From Catenibacterium sp. co_0103 (GTDB lineage: Bacteria > Bacillota_I > Bacilli_A > Erysipelotrichales > Coprobacillaceae): DNA of 14,499 bases. Location: NCBI RefSeq assembly GCF_004168205.1, contig NZ_RCYB01000054.1:1-14499 (forward strand), read 5' to 3'. Shown here one piece after another: positions 6,240 to 14,255 of this stretch. Each line of letters begins with the position of its first letter. Positions within the stretch are counted from its first letter, which is position 1. Below the pieces are notes generated by a model, which was not told the origin of the DNA, did no database searches, and was given only the letters and a program-made list of their open reading frames with translations. A program made the translations under genes and the position numbers.

Positions 6240-7944
6240 CTGCTTCCTCCATTTTAGGGATAGTAATAGTAGCGGTTGTTCCTTCGTCTAATTCACTTGT
6301 GATAGTAATACCATACTGTTCACCATAAATAAGCTGAATTCTTTCATGAACATTTCTTACGCCTATACCCGATCCACGTTTACTAGAAACAACCTGATGA
6401 CGCATAATATACTCAAGTTTATCTTCTGTCATACCAAGACCATTATCTGCTACATCAATCTTAATAGTATTCTCTTCCTCATAAACACTGATAATAATCT
6501 CTCCATCCTCATACATGCCTTCCATTCCATGATAAATCGCATTCTCTAATAAGGGTTGAATAGAAAGTTTAGGAATCAGATATTTCATTAGTTTAGGATC
6601 TGCTTCTACCTTAAAGTCAAATTTATCTTGAAAACGGATATTCTGAATCTTCAAATAACTTGTTGCATGTTCAAGTTCTTTACCTAAAGGTATCATATCT
6701 TTTCCCTGACTTAAGGAGATACGGAAGAACTTCGCAAGGGATGAAACCATTTCACCTGCCCCTTCATATTCTTCACTTCTAATCATCCATATTATAGAAT
6801 CAAGCGTGTTGTATAAGAAATGAGGGTTGATTTGTGATTGAAGTAATTTCTTCTCCATTTTCTGTTTTTCACGTTCATTTTGACGGATTTCTTCCATCTG
6901 CTTATGTAATTTATCTGCCATTATATTAAAATTAGCACTTAAACTCTTTAATTCTCCAATTCCTTCTTCTTTTGCACGAGAATTATAGTTACCTTTACCA
7001 AAATCTTCCATTGTAGCAAGTAATTGATAAACAGGGTCGGTAAAGTTTCTAAATACCTGAAAATCAAATAATATCAAAATGGCTCCTACTAAGAGTAGAA
7101 TAAACCAGATAATATAATGAAAACGACGATTTTCTACTAATAGATTTGACATTGAATTCACTACCACAATATTCCATCCCGTATAGCCAATCTGTTTTCT
7201 TTCTACAAGCCAGTCTCCATTATGAATACTGCGGTTGTTCTTGAATGCAGTGGATACTGTTTTTTCTTTATATAAACCAGAGGCGATACGTTTTTCAAAG
7301 GGATGATATATAAAATATTTAGATTCGTCCGTCAAATAACAATAAGCTGACTTCTGGTTCTGATAACGATCTAGAATACCTTCTATAGGCTCTGTATAAT
7401 ACTGCATCAATAAAATACCTGATCTTATATTTCCAGCATTAATATATTCTACATAACGGCTAATATCCATGACATAACCTGATAGATCAGATTTCACTAA
7501 GTGTCGATGACCATATTGAATGGTTTCAGTATTCTTTTTCGCATTTTCAAACCATGATTGTTGAGTATCGAAACCAATGGATGATTCTCCAAAACTCCAA
7601 ACCCTATTCCCATTCATATCATAAAGAGATATACTATAAATCCTATTTGATTCATTGGTGATTTTCTGAGTCATAACTGTTTTAAACTGAACATTTTCAC
7701 AATCATACTTCTTAATGTTCTGATAATAGATATCATTCACAAGACTATTAATCTCACTGACTTCATTTTCTAAACTTTGTGCTAATGAGATTGTCTGTCG
7801 ATCCATCTTCTCTACTGCATCTTTTTTAAAATAAGAAGAGAATAGATAAGAAAATAACATCATACTGCTGATAATACAAGCAACAATAGAAACAGACATA
7901 ACAACAGGTAATATAACACGTACACTTAATGTCTTATTTTTCAT
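6226..7944 (-). CDS. LytS/YesM-type sensor histidine kinase
   Basis: The 572-residue protein starts at ATG 7944, with AGGAAA upstream, and overlaps the regulator stop by 11 bases; an earlier in-frame start at 7998 lies inside the regulator gene and is unlikely. The layout is TM1 (about 7-33), an extracellular Cache-like sensor region (about 40-275, including YSISLYDMNGNRVWSF), TM2 (276-296), HAMP linker (298-352), a His_kinase domain with QINPHFLYN, where the phospho-accepting His is near 375, and an HATPase domain with N-box LLENAIYHG (about 465-473), DNGLGM (500-505) and GSGIGVRN (524-531). All core motifs are present. It would autophosphorylate on a surface sugar signal and pass phosphate to the coupled response regulator. 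The downstream anchored binding proteins are its probable ligand-sensing partners, as in XylFII-LytS-type systems of clostridia. Confidence 0.95.
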   Translation of the reverse strand: MKNKTLSVRVILPVVMSVSIVACIISSMMLFSYLFSSYFKKDAVEKMDRQTISLAQSLENEVSEINSLVNDIYYQNIKKYDCENVQFKTVMTQKITNESNRIYSISLYDMNGNRVWSFGESSIGFDTQQSWFENAKKNTETIQYGHRHLVKSDLSGYVMDISRYVEYINAGNIRSGILLMQYYTEPIEGILDRYQNQKSAYCYLTDESKYFIYHPFEKRIASGLYKEKTVSTAFKNNRSIHNGDWLVERKQIGYTGWNIVVVNSMSNLLVENRRFHYIIWFILLLVGAILILFDFQVFRNFTDPVYQLLATMEDFGKGNYNSRAKEEGIGELKSLSANFNIMADKLHKQMEEIRQNEREKQKMEKKLLQSQINPHFLYNTLDSIIWMIRSEEYEGAGEMVSSLAKFFRISLSQGKDMIPLGKELEHATSYLKIQNIRFQDKFDFKVEADPKLMKYLIPKLSIQPLLENAIYHGMEGMYEDGEIIISVYEEENTIKIDVADNGLGMTEDKLEYIMRHQVVSSKRGSGIGVRNVHERIQLIYGEQYGITITSELDEGTTATITIPKMEEADETE

Positions 7945-9523
7945 CAATTTGTTTCCTATATTTTGCAGGGGATATGCCACAATTCTTTTTAAATACATAG
8001 CTGAAATAATTAGGTTCTGGATAACCTACCATTTCCCCTATCACTAAGCTTTTATAATTTGTCTGTAATAATAGTTTCTTTGCTTCTTCCATACGTTTAC
8101 CTATCATATAATTCATGAATGTTCTACCTGTTTCCTGTTTAAATATTTTAGAAAAATGAGAGGTACTGACATGTAATGCATCACATACACTTTCTACACT
8201 TAAATCCGGATCAGAAAAGTGTTCTTCTACTATTTTCTTCGCATTATCTACTAAAATCACGTTATTATCCACACGTTTCTTTTGGACTAATAAACGAATC
8301 AACTGACAATAATCAAGTAACCATTGATCTAATTCTTCTCCTGTAGTAAGAGAAAGGATAGTTACTGCCATCTTCTTTGACCCTTCAAATTCTTCTCCAT
8401 CAGTAATATGATACTTCTTATAAAGTCTTGCGAAAATAAAAGATATCTCCATTATAACCATCTGATATTCATTAAGATTATAATGTGCTTGATGAAGTAC
8501 ATTGACTAAATCATCCACCTGTTCCTTTAATTCTTCTGTATCACAATAAGTGATAGTTTTACCTATCTGTTCTACAGTGGTATTCCAATCTGTTTCTACT
8601 TCTTCTTGAAGCATCAAATCATTATAGTAAGTATAACTTTCATCAGGCACTACAAGATTATATTCTAATGCATCTTTTGCTTGTGTATAGATTGTAGGGA
8701 TATCTTCTAATTGATTTGTATTCTCACTCATACCACATGATATATGTACACCAAAGATACGTGTAATCATAATAGAGGCTTCCTGAATACTACGTGATAT
8801 TTTACCTATTTCATGCTTTTTATCACCTGTAAGTAAAAATATCTCTTTATCACCTACACCAAACTCATAAACCTCAGAAATCTTATCTAACGCTTCTTTT
8901 AATGTTTCTTTTATAGAAAGTGCACTAAAGACATCCTTATGATCAACTTTTTGTATTTTCACTGCAATAATACAATATTGTTTATTATCTAATTCTAATC
9001 CTAAATTCTTGATTTGTTGGTGGCATTCATCTAACTCCATTGTCCCTAAGACAAGCTGCGTAAAGAACTGTTGTCTAAGTAATGGCAGACTTTTAAAATA
9101 AGCATTTTCTAAGCGTGTCCAGTTAATTTTTTCATTATATTCTTCTTCTAATGCTTGGTGCATATCAATTAAAAGTTTCTTCATTTCATCATAGTCTATA
9201 GGTTTCATTATATATTCTGATACGCCATAGCTGATTGCAAGTCTTGCATATTCAAAATCATCCCATCCAGAAAAAAGAATAACCTTAGTATTCATATAAT
9301 TATCATGAATTGTTTTCGCAAGTTCTAATCCATCCATAAAGGGCATCTTGATATCACTAATAACAAGATCTGGATGTAAGTCATCCATCATTTCTAATAC
9401 TTCTTTTCCATTTTGTGCTGTTCCTGCCACTATGAATCCTAGTTTTTCCCAATTGATTCCCTTCTGCATACCATAGAGGATATTCTGTTCATCATCAGCT
9501 AGAATAATACTAAACGTTCTCAT
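7934..9523 (-). CDS. YesN-type response regulator with AraC DNA-binding domain
   Basis: The 529-residue protein has an N-terminal receiver (1-120) with acidic pair D10-D11, phospho-accepting D57 (LVISDIKMPFMDG), S85 in ILFSGWDDF and K107 in MKPID, all as expected. A long helical linker region (about 125-420) follows. The C-terminal AraC/XylS domain (about 425-529) has two helix-turn-helix units, ending in GYPEPNYFSYVFKKNCGISPAKYRK. It begins the sensor operon: AAGGAG lies 7 bases before ATG 9523, and the kinase overlaps its stop. As an AraC-type activator it most likely turns on the neighbouring GPH symporter gene and possibly unlinked sugar genes. TATAAT- and TATGAT-like boxes lie in the 90-base gap upstream, but no convincing -35 accompanies them. 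Confidence 0.95.
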   Translation of the reverse strand: MRTFSIILADDEQNILYGMQKGINWEKLGFIVAGTAQNGKEVLEMMDDLHPDLVISDIKMPFMDGLELAKTIHDNYMNTKVILFSGWDDFEYARLAISYGVSEYIMKPIDYDEMKKLLIDMHQALEEEYNEKINWTRLENAYFKSLPLLRQQFFTQLVLGTMELDECHQQIKNLGLELDNKQYCIIAVKIQKVDHKDVFSALSIKETLKEALDKISEVYEFGVGDKEIFLLTGDKKHEIGKISRSIQEASIMITRIFGVHISCGMSENTNQLEDIPTIYTQAKDALEYNLVVPDESYTYYNDLMLQEEVETDWNTTVEQIGKTITYCDTEELKEQVDDLVNVLHQAHYNLNEYQMVIMEISFIFARLYKKYHITDGEEFEGSKKMAVTILSLTTGEELDQWLLDYCQLIRLLVQKKRVDNNVILVDNAKKIVEEHFSDPDLSVESVCDALHVSTSHFSKIFKQETGRTFMNYMIGKRMEEAKKLLLQTNYKSLVIGEMVGYPEPNYFSYVFKKNCGISPAKYRKQIDEK

Positions 9524-9577
9524 ATGCCTACTCCTTACTTTTTATTATCATAACACTTTTTATTATATACGCGAAAT

Positions 9578-9609
9578 AAGAACAAGCCGATTTTAATCAG
9601 CTTGTTCTT
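9578..9609 (-). terminator. Terminator of the symporter gene
   Basis: A 10-bp stem (AAGAACAAGC 9578-9587 with GCTTGTTCTT 9600-9609) extends through one mismatch to a GAT/ATC pair around a TTTA loop. The downstream T-tract on the minus strand is short (TTATTT), so some read-through into the sensor operon is possible. It lies 6 bases from the symporter stop. Confidence 0.75.
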
Positions 9610-9614
9610 TAAAA

Positions 9615-10985
9615 TTAACTATTAATTTTTTCTACAACCTTTTTCATGAATTCATCATCTAACTTATATTTCTTCTTAAATACGATATAAGCTAAGATAA
9701 CACCAATAGTTGGTACAACACACATTAATACACGAATTGAGTTCTGTGTAGCAAGTGACTGCACTGCATTTGGAATATAACCAGTTAGTTCTAGTACAAA
9801 ACCAATTGCGAGTGAAGTGAAGGCAGCTGTTAATTTAACGATTAATGTCTGTAATGAGAAGACAACACCCTCATTTCTTTCACCCAATACATATTCACCA
9901 TAGTCTACAACATCAGCTAAGAATACTGTTGCACATCCAAGTTCTAGACCTGTACCAGTTTTTACAATAATACCTGCAATAGCAGTTAACAAGATATTTG
10001 TAGGACAAACAAAACCAACAACAAGTAATAAGATTAAACCAATTGGAGGTAATGCACATGCGAATAAGAATGCTTTTTTTCTTGATAATGCTTTAGTAAC
10101 CTTAGGGAAGATAAGAAGACCAACAACTTCTGCAACTGAAGCACTGATCATGAAAGCTGATAACATACCAGCATTATTACATACATAACTAAAATAATAA
10201 GTAGCAACACCCATAATTGCCTGAATAGCAACGTTATATAATAGAATTAATAATACTGCCCATCTTAACTGGTCATTTTTCTTAATAACAGTGAAGATGT
10301 CTCTGAATTTCATCTTTTCTTTCTTTTCATCACTTGTCTGAACTTTAGGAAGGTTTAAGACACATACTGCCATTGTGAAGATGAATGTAGCTGCGATGAT
10401 TAATGCGAATCTATGATAACCAATATAATTTCCACCAAGACCCTTGATGATCTGAACACCAAAACCAGCAATAATTAATGACTGACCAATACTTGCAAAG
10501 ATTCTTGGAAGTACTGATACTTTTTCACGTTCTCCTGGATCAGAAGTTAAATTAGGAATAACTGACCAATAAGGAATATCCATGATTGTATAAGTCATAC
10601 CCCATAAAACATAGATAACTGAAGCAAAGATACAAAGATTTACACCTGTAAGATGGAAATCTGTAAATACGATAACGAATACAAATGCGTTAATTAATGT
10701 TCCTGCTACTAACCAAGGAATAAATTTACCATAACGGCTTCTTGTGTTATCAACTAACATACCCATAAATAAATCATTGAAAGCATCCCAGATTTTTGCA
10801 ACGAAGAACATTGTACCAATGAAAGCTGGAGCAACCTTAATAATATCTGTGAAATATATCATTGAGAATGTGGCAATCATGCCATAAATTAAATCTTTAC
10901 CCAACGCCCCAAATGCGAATGAGTATTTGACTCTACCAGGGATTTTACCTTGGTAAACAACACTGCTTTTACTTTTGTTTTCCAT
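9615..10985 (-). CDS. GPH-family (MelB-like) sugar:cation symporter
   Basis: The 456-residue protein has about twelve hydrophobic segments and the signature opening of the glycoside-pentoside-hexuronide symporters: FGALGKDLIYG, then MIYFTD and a cytoplasmic loop KIWDAFNDLFMGMLVDNTRSRYGKFIPW (residues about 65-92), where the paired Asp residues of the family couple Na+ or H+ to sugar entry. A DVVDYGEYVLGERNEGVVFSLQ motif in the second half is also typical. The Arg usual before the first Asp is Lys here (AKIWDA). The start is ATG 10985, with GAGGAG eight bases before it; an upstream in-frame ATG at 11072 lies in the leader and lacks a ribosome site. The substrate cannot be read from sequence; a galactoside or other oligosaccharide is suggested by the adjacent MglB-like sensor operon. 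A cre-like site in the leader suggests catabolite control. Confidence 0.92.
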   Translation of the reverse strand: MENKSKSSVVYQGKIPGRVKYSFAFGALGKDLIYGMIATFSMIYFTDIIKVAPAFIGTMFFVAKIWDAFNDLFMGMLVDNTRSRYGKFIPWLVAGTLINAFVFVIVFTDFHLTGVNLCIFASVIYVLWGMTYTIMDIPYWSVIPNLTSDPGEREKVSVLPRIFASIGQSLIIAGFGVQIIKGLGGNYIGYHRFALIIAATFIFTMAVCVLNLPKVQTSDEKKEKMKFRDIFTVIKKNDQLRWAVLLILLYNVAIQAIMGVATYYFSYVCNNAGMLSAFMISASVAEVVGLLIFPKVTKALSRKKAFLFACALPPIGLILLLVVGFVCPTNILLTAIAGIIVKTGTGLELGCATVFLADVVDYGEYVLGERNEGVVFSLQTLIVKLTAAFTSLAIGFVLELTGYIPNAVQSLATQNSIRVLMCVVPTIGVILAYIVFKKKYKLDDEFMKKVVEKINS

Positions 10986-11043
10986 AAAATTTTCTCCTCT
11001 TAATTTTATATCTTGTGTGCACATCACTTTTTCTGCACCTAAA

Positions 11044-11057
11044 TGATACCGCTTTAC
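11044..11057 (-). promoter_or_regulatory. Candidate catabolite-responsive (cre) site
   Basis: On the minus strand GTAAAGCGGTATCA matches the degenerate CcpA-box consensus TGNAARCGNWWWCA at 12 of 14 positions, failing only at the opening TG. It lies about 60 bases upstream of the symporter start codon, where CcpA commonly acts. No CcpA gene is visible here, so this is a pattern-based suggestion. Confidence 0.4.
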
Positions 11058-11065
11058 TAAAATTA

Positions 11066-11083
11066 TTAACATCTGATAATCTA
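11066..11083 (-). promoter_or_regulatory. Shared upstream motif, symporter copy
   Basis: TAGATTATCAGATGTTAA on the minus strand differs at two positions from the copy before the VWA gene (14256-14273). It ends 80 bases before the symporter start codon. It may be a binding site for the AraC-type regulator or another shared factor; function is not proven. Confidence 0.35.
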
Positions 11084-11156
11084 TTTAGAAAATATGAATT
11101 TCTATTTTGTCAGAAAATTATCATCATAGTTTATTGTTCTGAAATGCGAAAAAAGA

Positions 11157-11545
11157 GGGTCTTTAATTTTTGTAGGGATCAGAGCTTCGCTCTAAATATT
11201 TGAGAATCTTAGAAATAGCACCTTTAAGTCTGTGGGGGATCACACTGTGGCTCATACTTTTTAAGTATTTTTGTGTAATTAAAAACCTTTCGCTGTATCA
11301 TTAATTTGCTCATATTAAATCCAAGCGAAAGGAGATCACAAATTGGATAATGATCTAAGAATTATTTTAGGGGATTATGAATCCCTTGTACAGTCTCATA
11401 CGATTGAAATTAATGAAAAAGAAGTGATTTATTATATCACGCTTAAAAGAACCATTATCTCCTGTCCAGAATGCGGCAGTAGAATGAATATTAAGGACTA
11501 TAGAAAATGTAAAGTAATACATAACATGATAAGAGTCAAAATGAC
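11157..11545 (+). mobile_element. Truncated ISL3-like insertion sequence, left end
   Basis: The stretch GGGTCTTTAATTTTTGTAGG (from 11157) looks like the terminal repeat of an ISL3-family element, followed by a short AGAGC-TTC-GCTCT hairpin (11181-11193) and a transposase leader. The transposase frame begins at 11343, but its recognisable part stops near 11540, and no reverse-complement copy of the terminal repeat is found to the right. The remaining element is about 390 bases, so the bulk of the transposase and the right end are gone. The break lies just before the VWA gene terminator. Confidence 0.6.
11286..11332 (+). promoter_or_regulatory. Inverted repeat that can hide the transposase ribosome site
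   Basis: CCTTTCGCT (11286-11294) is perfectly complementary to AGCGAAAGG (11324-11332), and the second arm contains most of the AAAGGAG ribosome site (11328-11334). A transcript entering from outside the element would fold this stem and block transposase translation, a known self-restraint strategy in several insertion-sequence families. Confidence 0.5.
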
Positions 11546-11654
11546 AGCCGATTTCTCGACTGTCCCTTGGTTAAATATATATCTTAGTTATACTATGATA
11601 CTTTCTTTTTCTTTAGTAATGCGAGTAATGCAATCACTGCAGATACGTTTGTAG
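11343..11654 (+). pseudogene. N-terminal fragment of an ISL3-family transposase
   Basis: The open frame starts at TTG 11343, eight bases after AAAGGAG, and reads MDNDLRIILGDYESLVQ, an opening like ISL3 transposases. A CPECGS zinc-finger half (C41 and C44) is present. The second Cys pair, the helix-turn-helix and the DDE catalytic domain are absent; full proteins of this family are about 400 residues. Homology probably ends near residue 66 (about 11540), because a terminator for the opposite gene begins at 11543. From there the frame runs by chance into the antisense of the VWA gene and stops at 11654. It cannot encode an active transposase. Confidence 0.7.
11543..11564 (-). terminator. Probable terminator of the VWA surface-protein gene
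   Basis: On the minus strand GACAGTCGA and TCGGCTGTC form a 9-bp stem (one T-G pair) around a GAAA tetraloop, followed by ATTTTG. It lies about 30 bases after the stop at 11593. The T-tract is modest. Confidence 0.6.
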
Positions 11655-14181
11655 AATCGCCTGTCTTAGGAGCAACTGTAGTAGTTTTATTGTTATCCTT
11701 GCTTGGAGCAGGAGCTTTTTCTTTCACTGTAACCTTTATAGTCTTTGTGCAAGATGTGCCTTTACTATCTGTTACTTTGTAAGTAACTTCATATACGCCA
11801 GGCTTAGATGAATCAACTGTATTCTTTAAGATTTCAATCTTATCAGTTAAATTACCATCTTCTTTATCTTTTGCAGTAACGCCTTCTTTTGGATCAAACT
11901 TATCACCGACTGTGATTTCCTTATCAGTTACATCAATAGTTGGTGCTTCGTTAAGAGGTTCAATCTTAGGATTTACAGTAACTGTAATAGTCTTAGTGCG
12001 AGATGCACCCTGATTATCTGTTACCTTGTAAGTGACTTCATACTTACCAGCCTTAGTAGTATCTACTTCATTCTTTAATACTTCAATCTTATCAGTTAGA
12101 TCTCCATCTTCAGCGTCTGTTGCAGTAACGTCAGCTTTAGGATCAAATGTATCACCAACTGTAAGAGTCTTATCTTCAGCTTTAATGATTGGTGCTGAAT
12201 TTATAGGTTCCATCTTTGGATTTACAGTAACTGTAATAGACTTAGTGTATGATGCACCCTTGCTGTCTGTTACCTTGTAAGTTACTTCGTTCTTACCAGG
12301 TTTAGTTGTATCTACATCATTCTTTTTGATTTCAATCTTATCAGTTAAGTTTCCATCTTCAGCGTCTGTTGCAGTTACATCAGCCATAGGATCAAATGCA
12401 TCACCAACTGTAAGAGTCTTATCTTCGGCTTTAATGATTGGTGCTGCATTTAGAGGTTCCATCTTAGGATTTACTGTAACCTTGATAGTCTTAACATGAG
12501 ATGCACCACCGCTATCTGTTACCTTGTAAGTCACTTCATACTTGCCAGGTTTAGTTGTATCTACTTCATTCTCTAAAATTTCAATCTTATCAGTGATATC
12601 TCCATCTTCTTCGTCTGTTGCAGTTACATCAGCCTTAGGATCAAATATATAACCCACTTCAATTGTCTTGTCAGTTGCTTTAATAACTGGTGCTGAATTC
12701 ATTTGCACCCAGTTCATAACCCAAGTTGCATTGTAAGTGATGTTCTTTGTAACCTTTTCTTCAACTGCAGGTGACCATCCTTTGAATGTATAACCTGCTC
12801 TTGTAGGTGTTTCATCAAATTTAGGTGTTGGTGTACCTACTACTAAATCAGGAATTACCTTATCTTCAAATACGACTTCACCATCAACGCCATCAGTATA
12901 AGTAACTGTATAACGTGACTTGATTCCTGTTGCACCTGGAATTGGGAATTTAACTTTACTTCCATCAGGCATAGCAATATATGTTTCACCATTTAATGGA
13001 TAAAGTTTTCCTTCTTTAAATTCAGGATGATGAGCATCTAATGTAACATAGTATTCTAACTCATAAGTATAATAAGTCTGAGTACCTTCTGTTGTAGTCG
13101 TTGCATTTGCAAGTTTCCACTTAAAGCCACTTGTATCCTGCTGTACAGATGGAGGTAATTGACTTACTGATACAAATGGAGCAGCTCCATCAAATACTTC
13201 TAAGTCTTTACCAGTAATACTAGTGGTAACACTTTCAGAAATAGCCTTAAACACTTTAGCTAAATCATCAGCATCACTTGAATCATATGCTTTATCACGA
13301 CTTGTTGCGATACTGCCTTTTAAGAATTCAGAAACTGTAGGACCATCTTCATATGCTTTATCTTTTGCTGCCCCATAACATACTGTATAAACTGTAGACT
13401 GATCTTTTAGAAGATTAGCATCTTTAGATGTTGCTTCAACAGTTTTTTCACTACCTTCTCCACCATCACCAGCTAAATCATATGTTATGCCATCAATTGT
13501 GACATGTGTATGTAAAAAAGTACATCCACCTTCACAATCTTTAAGATAATAAGTAGGTGTTCCATCAGTTAATACGACTGTATTTCTGTTGTCTTTTTGA
13601 ATTTGTTTCACTGCATCTTTTAAGAATAAAGATGTGGCTTGTTTAATACCAGCATCTAGGTTTGTTCCACCACCAGCTTTTAGATTTTTGATTGCTTCAA
13701 ATGCTTTGTTTTTACCTCTAGTAGAAGAGACATCCGTCCAATTTAACGGTACTTCAACATGAGTTGCAAAATCAACAACCGCAAGATAACGTCCAACATT
13801 TTCTTTATCACCAGCATATGAATTCACAAAAGCATTTGCTGCTGCTTTTAAGTTTCTAATACGATTGCCATCCATACTTCCCGAAGTATCCACAACAAGA
13901 ACTGTAGCTGACTTCTTGGTAAAAGTTTCAACCTTCTGTTTAGTAACAACCTTTAATTTCATCCTATAAGTGTTGTTACCAAGTGCTTCAGCTGTTTTAT
14001 CAACTGAATGAATACCTTCTGGCAGGGTCTGATCTAATTCACCTTGAACCCACTGACCAGAATCGTTATAATAACCGTTCGTCACTGCGTTATCAGTAGT
14101 AAGAGCATTCGCATTTATAGGTGCTAATGAGACATTCATCATCAATGCTACTGCATAACTCGTGAATTTCTTGACATTCAT
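11593..14181 (-). CDS. VWA-domain, Ig-like-repeat cell-wall surface protein
   Basis: The 862-residue protein starts at ATG 14181, eight bases after AAAGGGG. A signal peptide (about 1-26, cleavage near NANA) is followed by a von Willebrand A domain with a complete metal site: DTSGS (98-102), the Thr in GGGTNLD (173) and LTDG (205-208). It carries CEGGC (216-220), a possible disulfide. A beta-rich region follows (about 325-420), as in pilin-tip and MSCRAMM adhesins, then a Listeria-Bacteroides/InlB-like repeat (about 424-488, GYTFKGWSP), four Ig-like DUF5011-type repeats of 83 residues from about 497, and a linker. The tail APKTGD, short hydrophobic stretch and KKKK form a sortase signal, but the hydrophobic span is only about 11 residues. 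It is likely an adhesin binding host or matrix ligand through the metal site. It lies between two insertion-sequence traces, suggesting accessory status. Confidence 0.93.
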   Translation of the reverse strand: MNVKKFTSYAVALMMNVSLAPINANALTTDNAVTNGYYNDSGQWVQGELDQTLPEGIHSVDKTAEALGNNTYRMKLKVVTKQKVETFTKKSATVLVVDTSGSMDGNRIRNLKAAANAFVNSYAGDKENVGRYLAVVDFATHVEVPLNWTDVSSTRGKNKAFEAIKNLKAGGGTNLDAGIKQATSLFLKDAVKQIQKDNRNTVVLTDGTPTYYLKDCEGGCTFLHTHVTIDGITYDLAGDGGEGSEKTVEATSKDANLLKDQSTVYTVCYGAAKDKAYEDGPTVSEFLKGSIATSRDKAYDSSDADDLAKVFKAISESVTTSITGKDLEVFDGAAPFVSVSQLPPSVQQDTSGFKWKLANATTTTEGTQTYYTYELEYYVTLDAHHPEFKEGKLYPLNGETYIAMPDGSKVKFPIPGATGIKSRYTVTYTDGVDGEVVFEDKVIPDLVVGTPTPKFDETPTRAGYTFKGWSPAVEEKVTKNITYNATWVMNWVQMNSAPVIKATDKTIEVGYIFDPKADVTATDEEDGDITDKIEILENEVDTTKPGKYEVTYKVTDSGGASHVKTIKVTVNPKMEPLNAAPIIKAEDKTLTVGDAFDPMADVTATDAEDGNLTDKIEIKKNDVDTTKPGKNEVTYKVTDSKGASYTKSITVTVNPKMEPINSAPIIKAEDKTLTVGDTFDPKADVTATDAEDGDLTDKIEVLKNEVDTTKAGKYEVTYKVTDNQGASRTKTITVTVNPKIEPLNEAPTIDVTDKEITVGDKFDPKEGVTAKDKEDGNLTDKIEILKNTVDSSKPGVYEVTYKVTDSKGTSCTKTIKVTVKEKAPAPSKDNNKTTTVAPKTGDSTNVSAVIALLALLKKKKVS
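11719..12693 (-). repeat. Four tandem 249-bp coding repeats (Ig-like domains)
   Basis: Repeat starts at 12693, 12444, 12195 and 11946 are exactly 249 bases (83 codons) apart, each opening with AP-hydrophobic-I and containing FDP...VTA.D.EDG..TDKIEI, PGKYEVTYKVTDS.GAS and KTI.VTV. The middle two copies are the most alike, also at the DNA level, which suggests recent duplication or recombination. The last copy is the most diverged. Confidence 0.9.
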
Positions 14182-14208
14182 AGTTCTTTCCCCTTTCTTC
14201 AATTTTTA

Positions 14209-14240
14209 ATTATTCGTTTACAATTGTATAAAAACAATTG
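14209..14240 (-). promoter_or_regulatory. Probable VWA gene promoter overlapped by an inverted repeat
   Basis: On the minus strand TTGTTT (14232-14237) and AATAAT (14209-14214) are 17 bases apart. The predicted start is near 14202, about 20 bases before ATG. CAATTGT (14221-14227) and ACAATTG (14234-14240) form a 7-bp inverted repeat around ATAAAA that covers the -35 box and spacer, an ideal place for a repressor. The promoter match itself is only moderate. Confidence 0.45.
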
Positions 14241-14243
14241 CCT

Positions 14244-14255
14244 AAAGTGCACTTT
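14244..14255. promoter_or_regulatory. Perfect 12-bp palindrome upstream of the VWA gene
   Basis: AAAGTGCACTTT reads identically on both strands and lies just upstream of the predicted -35 box. It is a candidate protein-binding site; the binding protein is unknown. Confidence 0.4.

Larger units (their letters stand above)
10986..11342. other. Intergenic region: symporter leader and insertion-sequence left end
   Basis: This gap of about 360 bases has two parts. From 10986 to about 11150 lies the control region of the symporter, with a cre-like element (11044-11057), an 8-bp TGTGCACA palindrome (11016-11023) and a motif shared with the VWA gene leader (11066-11083). No convincing -35/-10 pair stands out; a TATAAA box near 11009 lies too close to the ribosome site to serve. 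From about 11157 onward lies the ISL3-like left end and transposase leader. No RNA gene was seen. Confidence 0.6.

Noticed and set aside
9524..9577. Promoter for the response regulator at TATAAT or TATGAT
   Set aside because: Both -10-like boxes lack a -35 at 16-18 bases, so no firm promoter call was made.
10986..11072. Longer symporter protein starting at ATG 11072
   Set aside because: The extra 29 residues are not membrane-protein-like, cover the leader and lack a ribosome site; GAGGAG precedes ATG 10985.
11015..11203. Small plus-strand open frame in the symporter leader
   Set aside because: It has no ribosome site and crosses the control region and the insertion-sequence end; composition looks non-coding.
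11545..11654. Extension of the transposase into a 103-residue protein
   Set aside because: The last part is antisense to the VWA gene and its terminator, with no transposase-like residues.
11719..12693. CRISPR or non-coding repeat array
   Set aside because: The 249-bp period is an exact multiple of three, lies wholly in frame and encodes Ig-like domains.
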